Shown here one piece after another: positions 43,521 through 55,078 of a stretch of 64,000 nucleotides of DNA; position 1 is the first letter of the stretch, and the number at the start of each line of letters is the position of its first letter. The translations under genes were made by a program, and so were the position numbers. The notes under the pieces were generated by a model. That model was not told the DNA's origin. It searched no databases and was given only the letters and a program-made list of their open reading frames with translations. The stretch covers positions 124,001 to 188,000 of the forward strand of contig JBEWZL010000302.1 of NCBI GenBank assembly GCA_045837725.1, written 5' to 3'. The stretch is from Vermamoeba vermiformis (Eukaryota; Tubulinea; Echinamoebida).

Positions 43521-46500
43521 ATGGAAAAGCTCCTGAATTTTAACGAGAGCTTGGATGTTAATCTGTTAGATCGGGTGGTCTCTGCCTTGTACACTGGCAA
43601 GCCTGATGAGGTGGGTATAGGACGCCATTTATATGCGCGACGCATTTAATATTAATTGAAGGATGCATTTCCCTGAAAGCTCCTCCAATAATTTTTATTT
43701 TTTCTAGATTACAAATGAAATACAGGACCGCCTCCAATAATTTTATTTTTGCTTGTATTACGTTAGTTCCATTATTAATATTATATTCTAGATTAACATG
43801 GCCCAAAAAATAATGCACCAGTTCAAGGAGCATCCACAATCTTGGACTCGTGTAGACACAATTTTAGAATATTCTCAAAACCCTCAAACTAAATATTTTG
43901 CTCTATCAATTTTGGAGGACCTTATTAAGAGCAGATGGAGGATCTTGCCAAAAGAACAAAGGGACGGGATCAAGAATTATATAGTCAACCTGGTTATCAA
44001 ACTCTCATCAACGGACGACGTCCGATTAAAGAATGGACTGCTTTTGGGACAATCCAATAAGGTCTTAGTTCAGGTAAGAGACAGACAAACAAAAATTTAA
44101 AAGATCTGACCGGTCACTTTTTTTGGCGGGCTTATGGATCTTGCTTTCTGCATAATACCTTTGTGGGTGGATGTAAATATTAATATTTAATTATACAGAT
44201 ATTGAAACAAGAATGGCCTCACAATTGGGAGGGATTTATCCCCGAGATCGTTGGTGCTAGCAAAACAAACGAATCCCTGTGCGAGAACAACATGACGATT
44301 TTCAAACTTTTAAGGTAATATAGTTATTACACTATATTTTTAGATTACAATGCGATTTTTGAAGGAATTATTGAGATATTTATTCGAAAAATTGTTATTG
44401 ACGTTGTTTTTTGGCATTAGCGAGGACGTTTTCGAATTCTCAAAGGACCAAATGACTCAAGCCAAGATTAAAGAGATGAAAACAAAGTTCAACAACGATT
44501 TCTTCTTGATTTATCAACTCTGTGACTACATTATGAACAACACTCAAAAGCCTAGCCTCTTGCAAGCGACATTGGAGACCTTGCTCAGATTCTTATCTTG
44601 GATTCCCTTGGGATACATTTTCGAAACTAATCTCGTCACTGGTCTCATCTCGAAGGTACGCGCATAGTGACGTCTGTCACGAAATGTCTTTTTGCCTTTT
44701 ATGGCAAAATAGGTTTTACAAGCGAACAGCAGCAAAGTCTAACACCTTTTAGTTTTTGCCCGCTCCTGCTCTTCGTAACTTGGTCTTGCAGTGTTTGGGT
44801 GAAGTTGCAGGCCTTGACGTCGGCGAGAACCAAAACGTCCAATTCCAACAGATGTTCAAGATGTTTATGGAACAAATCGTAGTCATTTTGCCGCCTCATG
44901 TCAGTAAGTACTCGCGGGCATTATTGTTTTTTGAATAGTATACTAATTCGGCGGTTCAGATATTCCTCAAGCTTACGAACGAGGAAGCGACCAAGACCAA
45001 CAGTTCATCTACCATTTGAGCTTGTTCTTCACGACATTCTTCAAGCATCACTTGCCATCCGTCGAGCAATTGCAGTTCCATCCCATGTTGTTGGCTGCGC
45101 ACCAATACCTCGTTCAAATTTCGCTAGTCAACGACCCCGAGGTGTTCAAAATCTGCTTGGAGTATTGGAACACATTGGCTTCATCGCTCTACTACGAAGC
45201 TCCTCTTATTTCACAGCCTTTGTTGCTCGGAAAGCCCACTCAAACACCTCGCCGTCAATTGTACTCAGAAATCCTGTCAAAGGTCCGAGAAGTGATGATT
45301 AGTCGCATGGCCCGCCCTGAAGAAGTAATTACTCCCTAATATACCTACAAACGACAAGTTAACTAACGCGGGTGGTTTAGGTTTTGATTTCCGAAGACGA
45401 GAACGGAGTTATTTCTAGGATATATTTGAAGGACACTGAAAACATCGCCTTGTACAAGATTATGCGCGAGACATTGATTTTCTTGACGCACTTGGATTAC
45501 GAAGATACTCAGAACATTATGCTTCGAAAGTTGGACGCTCAAGTTGATGGCTCTGAATGGGGCTGGGGTCCTCTCAGCACTCTCTGCTGGGCTATTGGTG
45601 CTATTGCTGGTGCTCAATGTACGTACTAATGTGACCTTGGTGCCATCTTATAACAATTACTAACGACGTGTCATTTAGCTGAGGAAATGGAGAAGCGTTT
45701 CTTGGTTACCGTTATTCGCAACTTGCTCGAACTGACAGAAATGAAGAGCGGTAAAGACAACAAAGCAGTCGTGGCCAGTAACATTATGTTCATTGTCGGT
45801 CAATACCCGCGATTCTTGCGAGCCCACTGGAAGTTCTTGAAGACCGTCGTTAACAAATTATTCGAGTTTATGCACGAGACTCACCCTGGTGTTCAAGACA
45901 TGTCTTGCGACACTTTCTTGAAGATTGCACGCAAATGCAAGCGAAAGTTTGTCACTGTTCAACAAGACGAGAGACGGCCATTTATTGACGAGATTTTGGA
46001 CGAGATTGGCAACATTATTTCTGAGCTCCAAGACCAACAAGTACACACTTTCTTCGAAGCCGTCGGCCACATGATTTCAGCGCATCACGACCCGAACGTC
46101 AAGGCCCAACTCATTACTCGATTGATGGAAATGCCGAACCAAACTTGGGCCGAGATCATGAAGCAAGCCGCACTCAACTTGGCTTACTTGAAGCAACCCG
46201 CCACTGCCGCCAAGTTGTTGAACATTCTCAAGACCAACACTCGTGCCTGTCAATCACTCGGCCATTCATTTGTCACTCAATTGGGACGAATGTATTTGGA
46301 CATGTTGAACGTCTACAAAGTGTACAGCGAGGAGATTTCAAACATCGTCGCTACTCAAGGTCCTCAAGCGACTAGAACCCAACAAGTCAAGAGTCTTCGT
46401 AGTGTCAAGAGCGAGACCTTGCGCTTGATCGAGACTTGGATTGACAAGGCTGAACAAGTCGAGCCTATTGTCCGAGACTTCTTGCCACCTCTGCTTGCCG

Positions 46501-47996
46501 CTGTCCTTTCCGACTACAAGTAAGTCCATTCAAACTAGTAATTATGGCGTTTTACTAACGTGTCTGTAGGGCTAACATTCCCAACGCTCGTGAGGCCGAA
46601 GTGTTGTCGCTGAACGCTCAAATCGTCAACAAGTGCAAAGGCGCAATCACCAATGAAATCCCGCGCATTTTCGATGCTATTTTCGAGTGCACGTTGATGA
46701 TGATCTCGAAGAACTTTGAAGATTTCCCCGACTTCCGTGTCAACTTTTTCAACTTTATTCGTGCTGTCAACAGCCACTGTTTCAAAGGTACGTTATTATT
46801 ATAGGTTATTCTTACTATTGAGGGTGAGTTTAATGACACTTTTGTAGCGTTCTTCATGATGCCGCCTCAAGTTTTCAAGTTGGTTATTGATTCTATCGTC
46901 TGGGCCTTCAAACACACGATGCGAAATATCTCCGAGACTGGTTTGACTATCCTTATGGAGCTCTTCGATAACATTAGTGGCACTGAAGTCGCTGCTCCGT
47001 TCTATCAAAGCTACTTCTTGACGCTGTTGCAAGATCTGTTCGTCGTTCTGACGGACGCCTTCCACAAATCTGGCTTCTCATTACAAAGCGCCTTGTTGCT
47101 CCGAATGTGCAATGAAGTCGACTCAGGCAAAGTTCAAGTAAGTGTCAAAACAATGAAGAGTCAGATCCGGATCCCTGGATCTTGAGTTCGAACATTAGTA
47201 CATAGCAATTAGATGTTATGCACGGATACATTTAACGATGTTTCAATGGTTAATGTCAATTATTATAGGTACCTCTGTGGGATCCAGCCAAGATCAACGA
47301 TCCGTCGATGACAAATCCGCGATTCTTGCGAGAGCACATTTGTCAATTATTGGCTCAATCATATCCCAACTTGTCTCAAGGCCAGGTCGTAGCTTTCGTC
47401 GAGGGTTTGTTCTCGTTGAAAGACTTGAACTTGTTCAAGAATCACTTGCGCGACTTCCTCGTGCAGATCAAGGAGTTCGCAGGCGGTGAAGATAACGCCA
47501 AGCTCTACGAAGCCGATAAAGAAGCTGAAGCCGCTAAGGCAACTAAAGAAGAGACCGAAAGAAATATGCAGATTCCTGGCATGATTCCTCCGAACGCGGA
47601 TCCAAGGTATGTTTTTGCTCGAGCAACCGTTATACATGTGGATCTTGATCTGTTTTTATTGCCCTTCATCAAAATTCGCGTTCGTTTATTACGCTCGGAT
47701 AGTTATTATCGTTTTCTAAGTTTTCGAGGGAGGGTTTGCCGTCCCATAACTTTTGATTATGACTTTTGTGGGCATTAATTTTCTCCAACGGATCAAGTCC
47801 ATCATTTGTTATGAAAATTGTATTTAGATGATGAACTTAAAGTCAGTCCTGCAACAGAAATCTGTGACGATATGTCCTTTGGACAGTTTCTGATCATAAA
47901 TACAATCCTAAATTAGTTATCTTTTTATTTTTTTTTTTGGATCTCGATCTAACCTCACTTTTGAATAGAAACGAAGCCGAAAGCATGCTGGACTAA
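43521..47996 (+). CDS. XPO1: Exportin-1 (CRM1), nuclear export receptor
   Basis: Karyopherin-beta that carries leucine-rich NES cargoes out of the nucleus with Ran-GTP. From ATG 43521 ([16 protein letters not shown]): N-terminal HEAT repeats ([30 protein letters not shown]), CRIME-type region [20 protein letters not shown] (approximate), and the NES groove with [16 protein letters not shown] and [20 protein letters not shown], including the Cys equal to human Cys528, the leptomycin B target. C-terminus: [18 protein letters not shown] end after a 360-nt final intron (47609-47968). About eleven exons; about 1,070 residues, the family length. First intron (43611-43793) is 183 nt and contains an internal duplication. 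Confidence 0.96.
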
Positions 47997-48623
47997 AAGA
48001 CATGCGCGAATATATAATATAACCCTTGAAAACCGACAATGCAAAAATTAGGTCAGAGATCTGATCTCAAAACAAATAACAATAATAATTTTGATGTTTA
48101 TAACCAAACAATTTTGTGATAAATAACCTCCAATGACTTGGAACTAGTTAAATAGAAGTAATAAAACAGTTTAGTCTGTCTGCAAACAATACACGGGTCC
48201 TTCGAGTCATAGCCAACTTTGGATGTACTCCACGCTCACACTGGCACCTCTAATAGAAACAAAAAACTGATATACGGGGACTAATAACTTAAACCTACAT
48301 AGTACACAAGTGCTTTATACGCCAGGCTTTTCCCCTTAATTGGAATTGCTGCATCCGCCTGAGTTTTGTCTGTCATTCGTCATAACCGATTGAATAGGAT
48401 ATTTAAGGCACGTTAATCAATAAGCAATATATCATGCGATAAGCTTAAATTCATCGATTGTTTTTGTTGTTTTTGTTGGTTTCGTTTTTGCGGAGCTGCC
48501 AATCACCGGTTAAAATTTGATTGAAAAACTGGAATTGGCTCATTAATTTACTTTACTGTGATCTTGGCATCCACAACCTAGCCTAAATACCTTATTATTC
48601 ATATTTGTTGTTGGCAGGTCAAG
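47997..48623. other. Gap between exportin-1 and the first type I membrane protein gene
   Basis: About 630 bp, AT-rich, with T-rich GTTTTTGTTG repeats near 48460-48490 just before the next gene. No ORF or RNA gene is supported. Confidence 0.35.
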
Positions 48624-50141
48624 ATGAGCCACAGTGGCATCGTTATTTTATTTTTGGCTTCATTAGCCATTTTTGCTCAAGCACAAGTAGCACGAAGACC
48701 TTATACTGGCTCTGTTTACAGTACATATCACCCAATAATATTAATACAAATAATTTTCCAATCGGTTAGAAATTATTTTAGAATTTCTAATGAAGCAATT
48801 TAGCTAATTCATATTAACCTGTTTATTTTTAGGCAGTTACGGAGGTTCTTACGTTAACGTCATTGTTTATTGCGCTGATTCAAGCGTAATTGACACTACC
48901 GTTACAAGTAGCACTTATTCCTATTCGACAACCCTATCCTATAGCTATACTGCTTGTGCGACAATATTAAGTAATTATGTTGATGACGTAAGTAGGAATT
49001 GTCGGGTTAGTAGTTTCAACTAACCTGGATTTCAGCCTTTTACGATCGTCGTTTCCGGAGGCTCTAGTTCCACTGGACAAAACATAACTATTATGGAGTC
49101 TAGTTTCCTAGGGACGGCTCCTGGATCAAGTGGCATCGATTTTGCTCCAAACACGCCAGTCAAAATTGCGGTGATTCCGGGATCCGTTTCTTCTTCAACC
49201 TACAGCTCTTACATAACGTACAATTTTACCCTCGCAGTTGTTGGTACTAGTAAGTAGTGTATATAATTGCCATCCTATGCTAACGTTTCTTAACAGGTTG
49301 CGGCGATGGATATCGTCAAGCCGATCAAGGCGAAGAATGCGACGGATACGGCACCGGATGTGATTATGACACTTGCACTTGCCGGTAAGAATATAGCACG
49401 GTGAGGTGTCATTACTAATGAACACGTCATTAGCTCCGACTATTATCCTGATACGCAACATCCGACGAACACTGATTGCGTGTCCATCTACGACACCACT
49501 TCTTCATTCTCGTTTTTGGGCTTGTTTCTTGGTATTTTTATCCCCTTTTTCGTCATTGTTGTTGTCCTTAGTGTCGTCTTGCGTGTCCTGTTCATCAGAG
49601 GGTAAGCCCGGATCCACGCGTACACGCACCTTTGAGCCAATACTGACGTCTTGTATGAAGTACCATTGCATGCTGTGGCGTTCGAAGACAACGAACTACT
49701 GTGCAGACAGTTACTGTGGCACAACCAGCGACTACCACGACTACTACAACGACTACAGCAGTGGTCCAAGGTCAACCTTATCCTCAACCAGCTGTCACTG
49801 AAGTCGCGTACTATCCTCAGCCACAACAGCAGCAATATCCTCCGCAACAACAGTACCCGCCTCAACAAGGTCCTGTGGTCCCTCCTCCTCAACAGCACGT
49901 GATGCAATATCCTCCCCAACAACAGTACCCTCCTCAACAACCCAATGTCGATGGACCTGTCGTGCCACCACAACAGTACTCGCAGCCCATGATGCAGCAG
50001 CAGCCTTACGCTCCTCAACCTTACCCCGATCAACCTACTCCCTACGGATATCCAGGTGGCAATGCGCCAGTCCAAGGTGGTTATGTCGTGTACTCACCTC
50101 CTCCTCAAGGTGGTGCTTTCCAACAACAACCTCCTAAATAG
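48624..50141 (+). CDS. Type I membrane protein, CGxG Cys module, Pro/Gln-rich tail (family member 1)
   Basis: Signal peptide MSHSGIVILFLASLAIFA (cleavage near AQAQ). Ectodomain Ser/Thr/Tyr-rich, beta-like, with several N-glycosylation sites (QNITIM, YNFTLA). Juxtamembrane Cys module CGDGYRQADQGEECDGYG then CDYDTCTC, like DUF4215/Myxo-type disulfide repeats. One TM helix (LGLFLGIFIPFFVIVVVL) ends VLRVLFIRG; splicing then joins QRTTVQTVTV to a long cytoplasmic tail of PPQQQYPPQQ repeats and PTPYGYPGG, ending with VVYSPPPQGGAFQQQPPK. Six exons; the tail exon begins at 49688. Two related genes lie at 60853 and 62391. A receptor or adhesion role is inferred from the layout only. Confidence 0.75.
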
Positions 50142-50278
50142 TCTCTCTTAATGATCGTGACAGGCCCGTTTAGTCAATAAAGTATCGATAGATGTTATGG
50201 GAGTGCACTTTGAACTTGGCGATCTGCAGAGACAAAGACGAAATTGAATATATAGTTGGAGTTGGACCATTGACGTGT

Positions 50279-50557
50279 TTAATATACGTTGAGCTTTACT
50301 CTAACAATATATACAATCATTCCATATGTTACAAGTGCTGCGAGAGGGCCTACAAGTGATCCTCGAACAATCATTGCAAATCCGTTGCCAAATCCACCTG
50401 CAGCGCATGACGAAGCATTACCGAGCAGGCAAAAAGCTCCAAAAATTAGATTTAATATTCCTCCGAGCGCTGCAGGTAATGCGACTGCAAGTATAAATAA
50501 GCTGCACGTTAAATTGCACGAATACATTGAGTCATCATCGTCCTCTTGACCTGCCAT
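50279..50557 (-). CDS. Small two-TM orphan protein A
   Basis: A 92-residue intronless protein from ATG 50557 (MAGQEDDDDSMYSC). Acidic start, then a first helix (CSLFILAVALPAALGGILNL), a Cys/Gly turn with NASSCAAGGFGNG, and a second helix (LVGPLAALVTYGMIVYIV). It is a paralog of the next gene, sharing FGAxC, SSCxAGGFGxG and VTYxxxVYI at the same spacing. Function unknown; both termini are predicted on the same side of the membrane. Confidence 0.72.
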   Translation of the reverse strand: MAGQEDDDDSMYSCNLTCSLFILAVALPAALGGILNLIFGAFCLLGNASSCAAGGFGNGFAMIVRGSLVGPLAALVTYGMIVYIVRVKLNVY

Positions 50558-50943
50558 TCGGTTTAAATATGACACTAATTAATAAACTCCTCACGAGTTG
50601 ATGTTTTCTAACGTAATCGATGATAATGATGATGTGACAGGCGTCAAAAAAAGACCCCATCCAAAAAAAATTGGGGTTTTTTTCTACACTTTCTAGCTAA
50701 ATGAAGCGCCATACATTATCTGTCATATAGACTACTCAAACTAGTGCACGGAGCCATTCTCGTTTCAGAATAACGTAGCGTCAAGTACCTTGATCCGGAT
50801 CACAGTTAGAGTTTCCTGTTTTAATTATTTTCTATTTTTTTGAAAATTAAATATATTTTGTTAAGATTATGGAAGCTCAGTGTGCATATGCACGGAATAG
50901 CATGGTAGAGACAATTTTAAAATAAATATTATTTACATTTAAA
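50558..50943. other. Gap between the two small two-TM genes
   Basis: Contains an inverted repeat with a long A/T stem at about 50646-50685 (AAAAAAGACCCCA ... TGGGGTTTTTTT), able to form a hairpin ending in a T run, located upstream of protein A and downstream of protein B. No ORF is supported. Confidence 0.45.
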
Positions 50944-51219
50944 TTAACACAATGCTCTGGTAATATATACAACAGTATGATACGTTACGTATATGCCAAC
51001 AAAACCAAATATGCCGCCAAACACGATCATCGTAACTCCACCGCCGAATCCACCGGCACCACAAGAAGACAGGTCCCCTTGCACACATATAGCTCCAAAA
51101 ATTATTAGAATTATTCCGGCAATAGCTACAAGTATAGTAAGGACTAATAAGCCAAAGCAGCATTTCATGTCGCGAGGTCCTCGAACGTAATCCACATCGT
51201 CGTCTCTATCGTAACCCAT
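50944..51219 (-). CDS. Small two-TM orphan protein B
   Basis: A 91-residue intronless protein from ATG 51219 (MGYDRDDDVDYVRGPRDM). Charged start, helix one (CCFGLLVLTILVAIAGIILI), turn GDLSSCGAGGFGGG, helix two (GGIFGFVGIYVTYHTVVYI) and end TRALC. Tandem paralog of protein A with the same motifs. The Asp-rich N-terminus replaces the Asp run of protein A. Function unknown. Confidence 0.75.
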   Translation of the reverse strand: MGYDRDDDVDYVRGPRDMKCCFGLLVLTILVAIAGIILIIFGAICVQGDLSSCGAGGFGGGVTMIVFGGIFGFVGIYVTYHTVVYITRALC

Positions 51220-51330
51220 TTGTGGTATTACTTATAGTGCTGTTATCTATATAATGTTTTTTAAGCAGTTAACTAATCGTTTAAACGTTTTAAAGACTTA
51301 ATTTACTGATTATTTGAAACGGTTGCGACA

Positions 51331-51334
<4 letters not shown>

Positions 51335-51362
<28 letters not shown>

Positions 51363-51378
51363 GGTTTTTTTTTTTTTT
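51335..51378. repeat. Long poly-T tract
   Basis: About 28 T (51335-51362), GG, then about 14 T (51365-51378), following ACAAAAAT. It lies 115 bp upstream of the two-TM protein B start (minus strand), where it reads as poly-A/poly-dA. It may exclude nucleosomes, or be a retroposed poly-A tail; the length is prone to sequencing error. Confidence 0.8.
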
Positions 51379-51707
51379 CATTGGATCAATGATTTTCTTA
51401 AACGAGCTATTGAACTCTGCATTAGAAGATCAACTTCAAGAATCTGTGCGACGAACACTGCTTAAGCTAGACCGAATCTCGTGATAAAAGACCAGGCAAT
51501 CGATTCGTCAAATTTGCCTTCGATTAGCCAAAAAACACCATCTTGCAGCGGATCCAGCTTCGGTACAACTGAAGATCACCGGTGTAATATTATCTTTTTG
51601 CAAGTTCAGTGATTCTCGTCCCAATCGCTGCCTTCAACTATATGTTTGTTGTGCACGTGTAACGGTAGCGTGGGTTTCCAAACGTGGTGAAACTGCCCGC
51701 TTTACAG

Positions 51708-51986
51708 GTTTCACACAATCCTGGTCCTTATCAAGTCACAAAAATATTCAACGAAAAATACCACGCCGGATGTGACGCCAAGTACGCACGACAATCATAT
51801 TATACCTTAACTGGGGTCTGCAGGCCTCTGAATGCGGACCAATCGCATAAATTCACGTGCGATCCGAACCAACAGTTAGAGCAGGTGTACAAGACGAAAG
51901 CTTGTAAGGGTATGCCGGAAATAGTGTTTTCCAACAAATTTGATTGTACGCCTGATTCGCTTTTAACGTGCGAAATGAATCCCTAA
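51708..51986 (+). CDS. Last exon of a Cys-rich secreted-type protein (5' end unresolved)
   Basis: An acceptor TTTACAG precedes 51708; the frame reads VSHNPGPYQVTKIFN, CDAKYARQSYYTLTGVC, HKFTCDPNQQL, TKACKGMPEIVF and FDCTPDSLLTCEMNP stop. Six or more Cys and evenly spaced aromatic residues give a secreted-type look, and the style recalls the Cys-rich second half of the gene at 17246. I could not find a convincing upstream exon with a signal peptide in 51380-51700; a short hydrophobic stretch (VILVPIAAFNYMFVV) near 51615-51655 lacks an ATG. It may be a gene with a small first exon or a truncated copy. Confidence 0.45.
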   Translation, partial: VSHNPGPYQVTKIFNEKYHAGCDAKYARQSYYTLTGVCRPLNADQSHKFTCDPNQQLEQVYKTKACKGMPEIVFSNKFDCTPDSLLTCEMNP

Positions 51987-52412
51987 TAAAGAAGGTCTCG
52001 TTTACAGAAAATTCGTTCATTTCGTTTCAAATCCGGCCAAAATTTAAATAATATTCATCAGGAACTGATAGACGGTACAAATTTCCGGAGCAAGGTATTT
52101 TATTATACGAAGTACATTGAATTTAGGAGAATACGTGCCGAGCTATACTAGAAGTGGAATTGCAGTGCAATTTTTAGGTGAATAAAATGTTCGAAAATCT
52201 GCTCTAAATACGTTTTCTGAGATTCTAATACCTCGAAGTACACAGATTGCGAATATTGACGGGTAGAGGAGCACCGTGATTTGAAAACTCGGAGTTCCGT
52301 AGCGGATCCGCTTTTCGAAGCACCTTCCGTCGAACGAAAATATAAAACAAAAACGAACTAATTTGGTTAACAATCAACAACAAGCAACATTAATATAAAT
52401 AACCACTCCATC
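51987..52412. other. Gap before the MECR-like gene
   Basis: AT-rich, with an A/C-rich leader (ACAATCAACAACAAGCAAC) just before ATG 52413 that looks like a 5' UTR. No ORF is supported. Confidence 0.35.
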
Positions 52413-53793
52413 ATGTCTTACAAACGTCTTTCTATCGATCAGTATGGCGATCCGCTTGCCGTTCTAAAATTAGAACGCGTCGACAAAATCCCAACTCCCG
52501 CTGATGATGAACTAGTGATCAAATTGATAGCGAGCCCTATTCATCCTTCTGATTTGTCGTTTGTTAGAGGTAAGAAAATTATGAATTCAAACCCTAACCC
52601 TCACAAATTGACAATTCTGCAGGTCAGTACGTGGCATTTGGATCTACGAGAGCAGTCCCCCCGACTTATCCTGGAAGTGAAGGCATGACATAACTATGGA
52701 GAATCAAACGTGAATTAACTCCGTTGTTTTTCAGGTGTCGGTCGGATCCACTCCGCTGGAAAAGACATTACCGAATTTGCAGTGGGTCAGCGTGTAGGCT
52801 TCTATTCAGAAACGCGTACGTAATAATATGGATCATTATTAAACACTCGAATACTCATGAGTATTGCAGATGCGTGGTCAGAATACTTGGTGCTGAAAAA
52901 ACCTTTCACCAGTGTTATTCCCCTGCCAGACATTTTACCAGATACTATTGCAGGTCAAGCATTCGTCAATCCTTTGACAGCTGTTGGAATGTTGGAGGAG
53001 ATTAAAGCCAAACCGGACGAGTGGATCCTTCAAACTGCTGCTGGATCCGTACTCGGTCAAATGACGATTCAGTTAGCCAAGTAAGAATTCGGCAGTCATG
53101 CTTAGTATATTAAATTAATATAATATCTTAAGATTACGAGGATTGCAACTGCTTAGTGTTGTTCGCCGTGTCTCTCAAGTGGACGAATTGAAGGCTCGCT
53201 ACGGCAGTGAGATTCATGTGCTTGCTTTCGATGGTTCTAACGAAGTGCAATTCTTGCAGCAGATCAATCAACTGACGCAAGGCAAAGGCATCAACTACAG
53301 TAAGTTTCTTTTGATTTTGCGATCCATCAAAACCCGTAAACAATTTCGCCAATTCGCCTGATTAAACACAATTAGATTTACAGGTAATCAATAATAATTA
53401 ATTTTAATAATTTTTTCTTCAGTTTTGGATCCAGTGGGCGGATCTACCACAGAAGCGGTCCTCAAAACTCTCGCGCCTAATGGACGTGCACTTTTCTACG
53501 GCTTGATCAGCGGCGAACCAGATATCAAGATCAGTTTCGCCACTATGTTGATGCAGAACACGCGTCTTGAAGTGTTCAGAGTCGCTGCGTGGCTGTTCAA
53601 GCAATCTCAAGAAGAGCGCGTCAAAGTTCTAACAGATCTGATTGGCTTGTTGGCGTCGAAGCAACTGGTGCCTTTATTAGAGGAGGTACTGCCGTTTGAA
53701 GAGTTTAAGAACGCTGTTATCAAGTCCGTCACTCCCGGAAAGGTCGGCAAAGTCTTCATTGCGCCACATCCAGAACAAGTCTCGCGTCATTGA
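52413..53793 (+). CDS. MDR-superfamily NADPH reductase, MECR/ETR1-like
   Basis: Zinc-free medium-chain reductase. From ATG 52413 (MSYKRLSIDQYGDPLAVL): GroES-like part (VIKLIASPIHPSDLSFVRG, YPGSEGVGRI, FAVGQRVGFYSE), then Rossmann part (WILQTAAGSVLGQMTIQLAK, LRGLQLLSVVRR) and NYILDPVGGSTTEAVLK, GRALFYGLISGEP. No Cys/His zinc ligands. The NPLTA and AAGSVLGQ blocks match mitochondrial trans-2-enoyl-thioester reductases (fatty-acid synthesis II), although a quinone reductase is also possible. No strong mitochondrial presequence. Six exons, introns 50-70 nt. About 345 residues. Confidence 0.85.
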
Positions 53794-54380
53794 GCGCACA
53801 ATACTGGAAACTTCATTAATAAGCAGTGTTAAGTAATAGTATTACAATTGATAAATTTAGAAATAAATCTGGCGAGGAAAAGTTATTAACAATAATAAAA
53901 CTGAGCGGTAAATTTCATACCTTCGACCTTGATTCACATCCGCTTCAACTGTCAAAGTTCCACGAAAAGATTTCTTTTAGCGCGACTTTATCGCCATTTC
54001 CACGGCATTGCCTTAACGCACGAGTTCCGTTGGGAGGAGATTTCAAGGACGGTTCTGCACTCAATGTCGGCGGTTCTGCTAGGCCACTAACGCATTGGAT
54101 ACTGCCAGCAATAGTATATAAATACTATACTCCCCAGTCTCACACAAATCTAAATATTTTCAGTTACATTTTGAACTATCATAGGCCAGGCCAATATGAG
54201 AAATGTCCGACCTGACAAGTATCGTGTTGTGGCCACAGTAATGCACTACAACACGCTTCTTAATAGTAGCTCTAATATAGTATGATATAATTCTATTTAA
54301 TACACTATTAACAAATAATAAATCTAAAGGTGTAAGGACGTACAAAAAAATGAGTACCAGATCCGTTCGGAATTCATTCG
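53794..54380. other. Gap between MECR-like gene and amphipathic protein gene
   Basis: Convergent 3' flanks. It includes a 129-codon open frame starting with GTG (53826-54215) that I reject as a gene. An AT-rich 3' flank otherwise; no RNA gene or repeat was found. Confidence 0.35.
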
Positions 54381-55078
54381 CTATTTTCCTTCTGGAGGTG
54401 GTGTCGGGGAGCTCGATCGTCGATATAAATTTACTAGATTAGGTAATATAATAGACGTTGGCGTAAGGGTTCCTTGATTGAGTTTGTCCCACGGAATCTG
54501 CTCTTTTGCGGCAGTAATTCCTTGACCAGCCTTTTCTTTGGCATATGCATACGGATAATATACTGCATCTACGGTCTTATCTTTGGCCCACGAGGCCGTA
54601 TTTTTGGTCCATCCGTAACCGGCAGAAATTTTGGATGTGACTTGGTTCTGAACTTCAATACCAAATTCGCTGACTTTGTGTCGCACGTATGGATCGTTGG
54701 AAGCGCATCGTATAAAGATGGCAGTTTCTTTAGCGAGTTGCCTTACATCGGAGGGAATGTATTTATCGATCACAGGTTGAACGCGTTTGATGAACACTGG
54801 ATTGGTCAGATCTCGTCATTTAATTTTAAATAATTATTACTTACCTTCAGTAGAAAATTGCTTCATTCTGTTGGCGCTTTCCTTCGTGTCTTGGGAGAAA
54901 TCCGAGGGTTTACCAAGATCTAAATATTGTTAATCAAATAAATAGGCTCCAAATATCTTTAAAATCAATACCGTTATTTTGTAACTGGGGTGTTATATTA
55001 TTGCTTTGCCTAGTATCAAATAGATCAATTCAATCGAATTCTTTCAAAGCTAAAATCAGGAACGTACGTCTCTTCCAT
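54381..55078 (-). CDS. Amphipathic-helix protein, two-gene family (copy 1)
   Basis: Four exons from ATG 55078: a tiny first exon METT-like (MEET), then QSNNITPQLQNNG, then DLGKPSDFSQDTKESANRM, and the main exon VFIKRVQPVIDKYIP to the stop. The main part has repeated amphipathic stretches (RQLAKETAIFIRCA, YGWTKNTASWAKDKTVDAV, YAYAKEKAGQGI) and a Ser/Pro tail RRSSSPTPPPEGK. The neighbour at 55647 has the same exon plan and the same motifs (TKNTASWAKDKT against TARTASSAKDKT; KEKAGQGI against IEKTSQGI). Perilipin-like or apolipoprotein-like lipid binding is possible but not demonstrated. No signal peptide or TM helix. Confidence 0.66.

Noticed and set aside
53826-54215. 129-codon open frame between the MECR-like and amphipathic genes
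   Set aside because: It starts at GTG, has no ATG near the start, no domain and no splice support.
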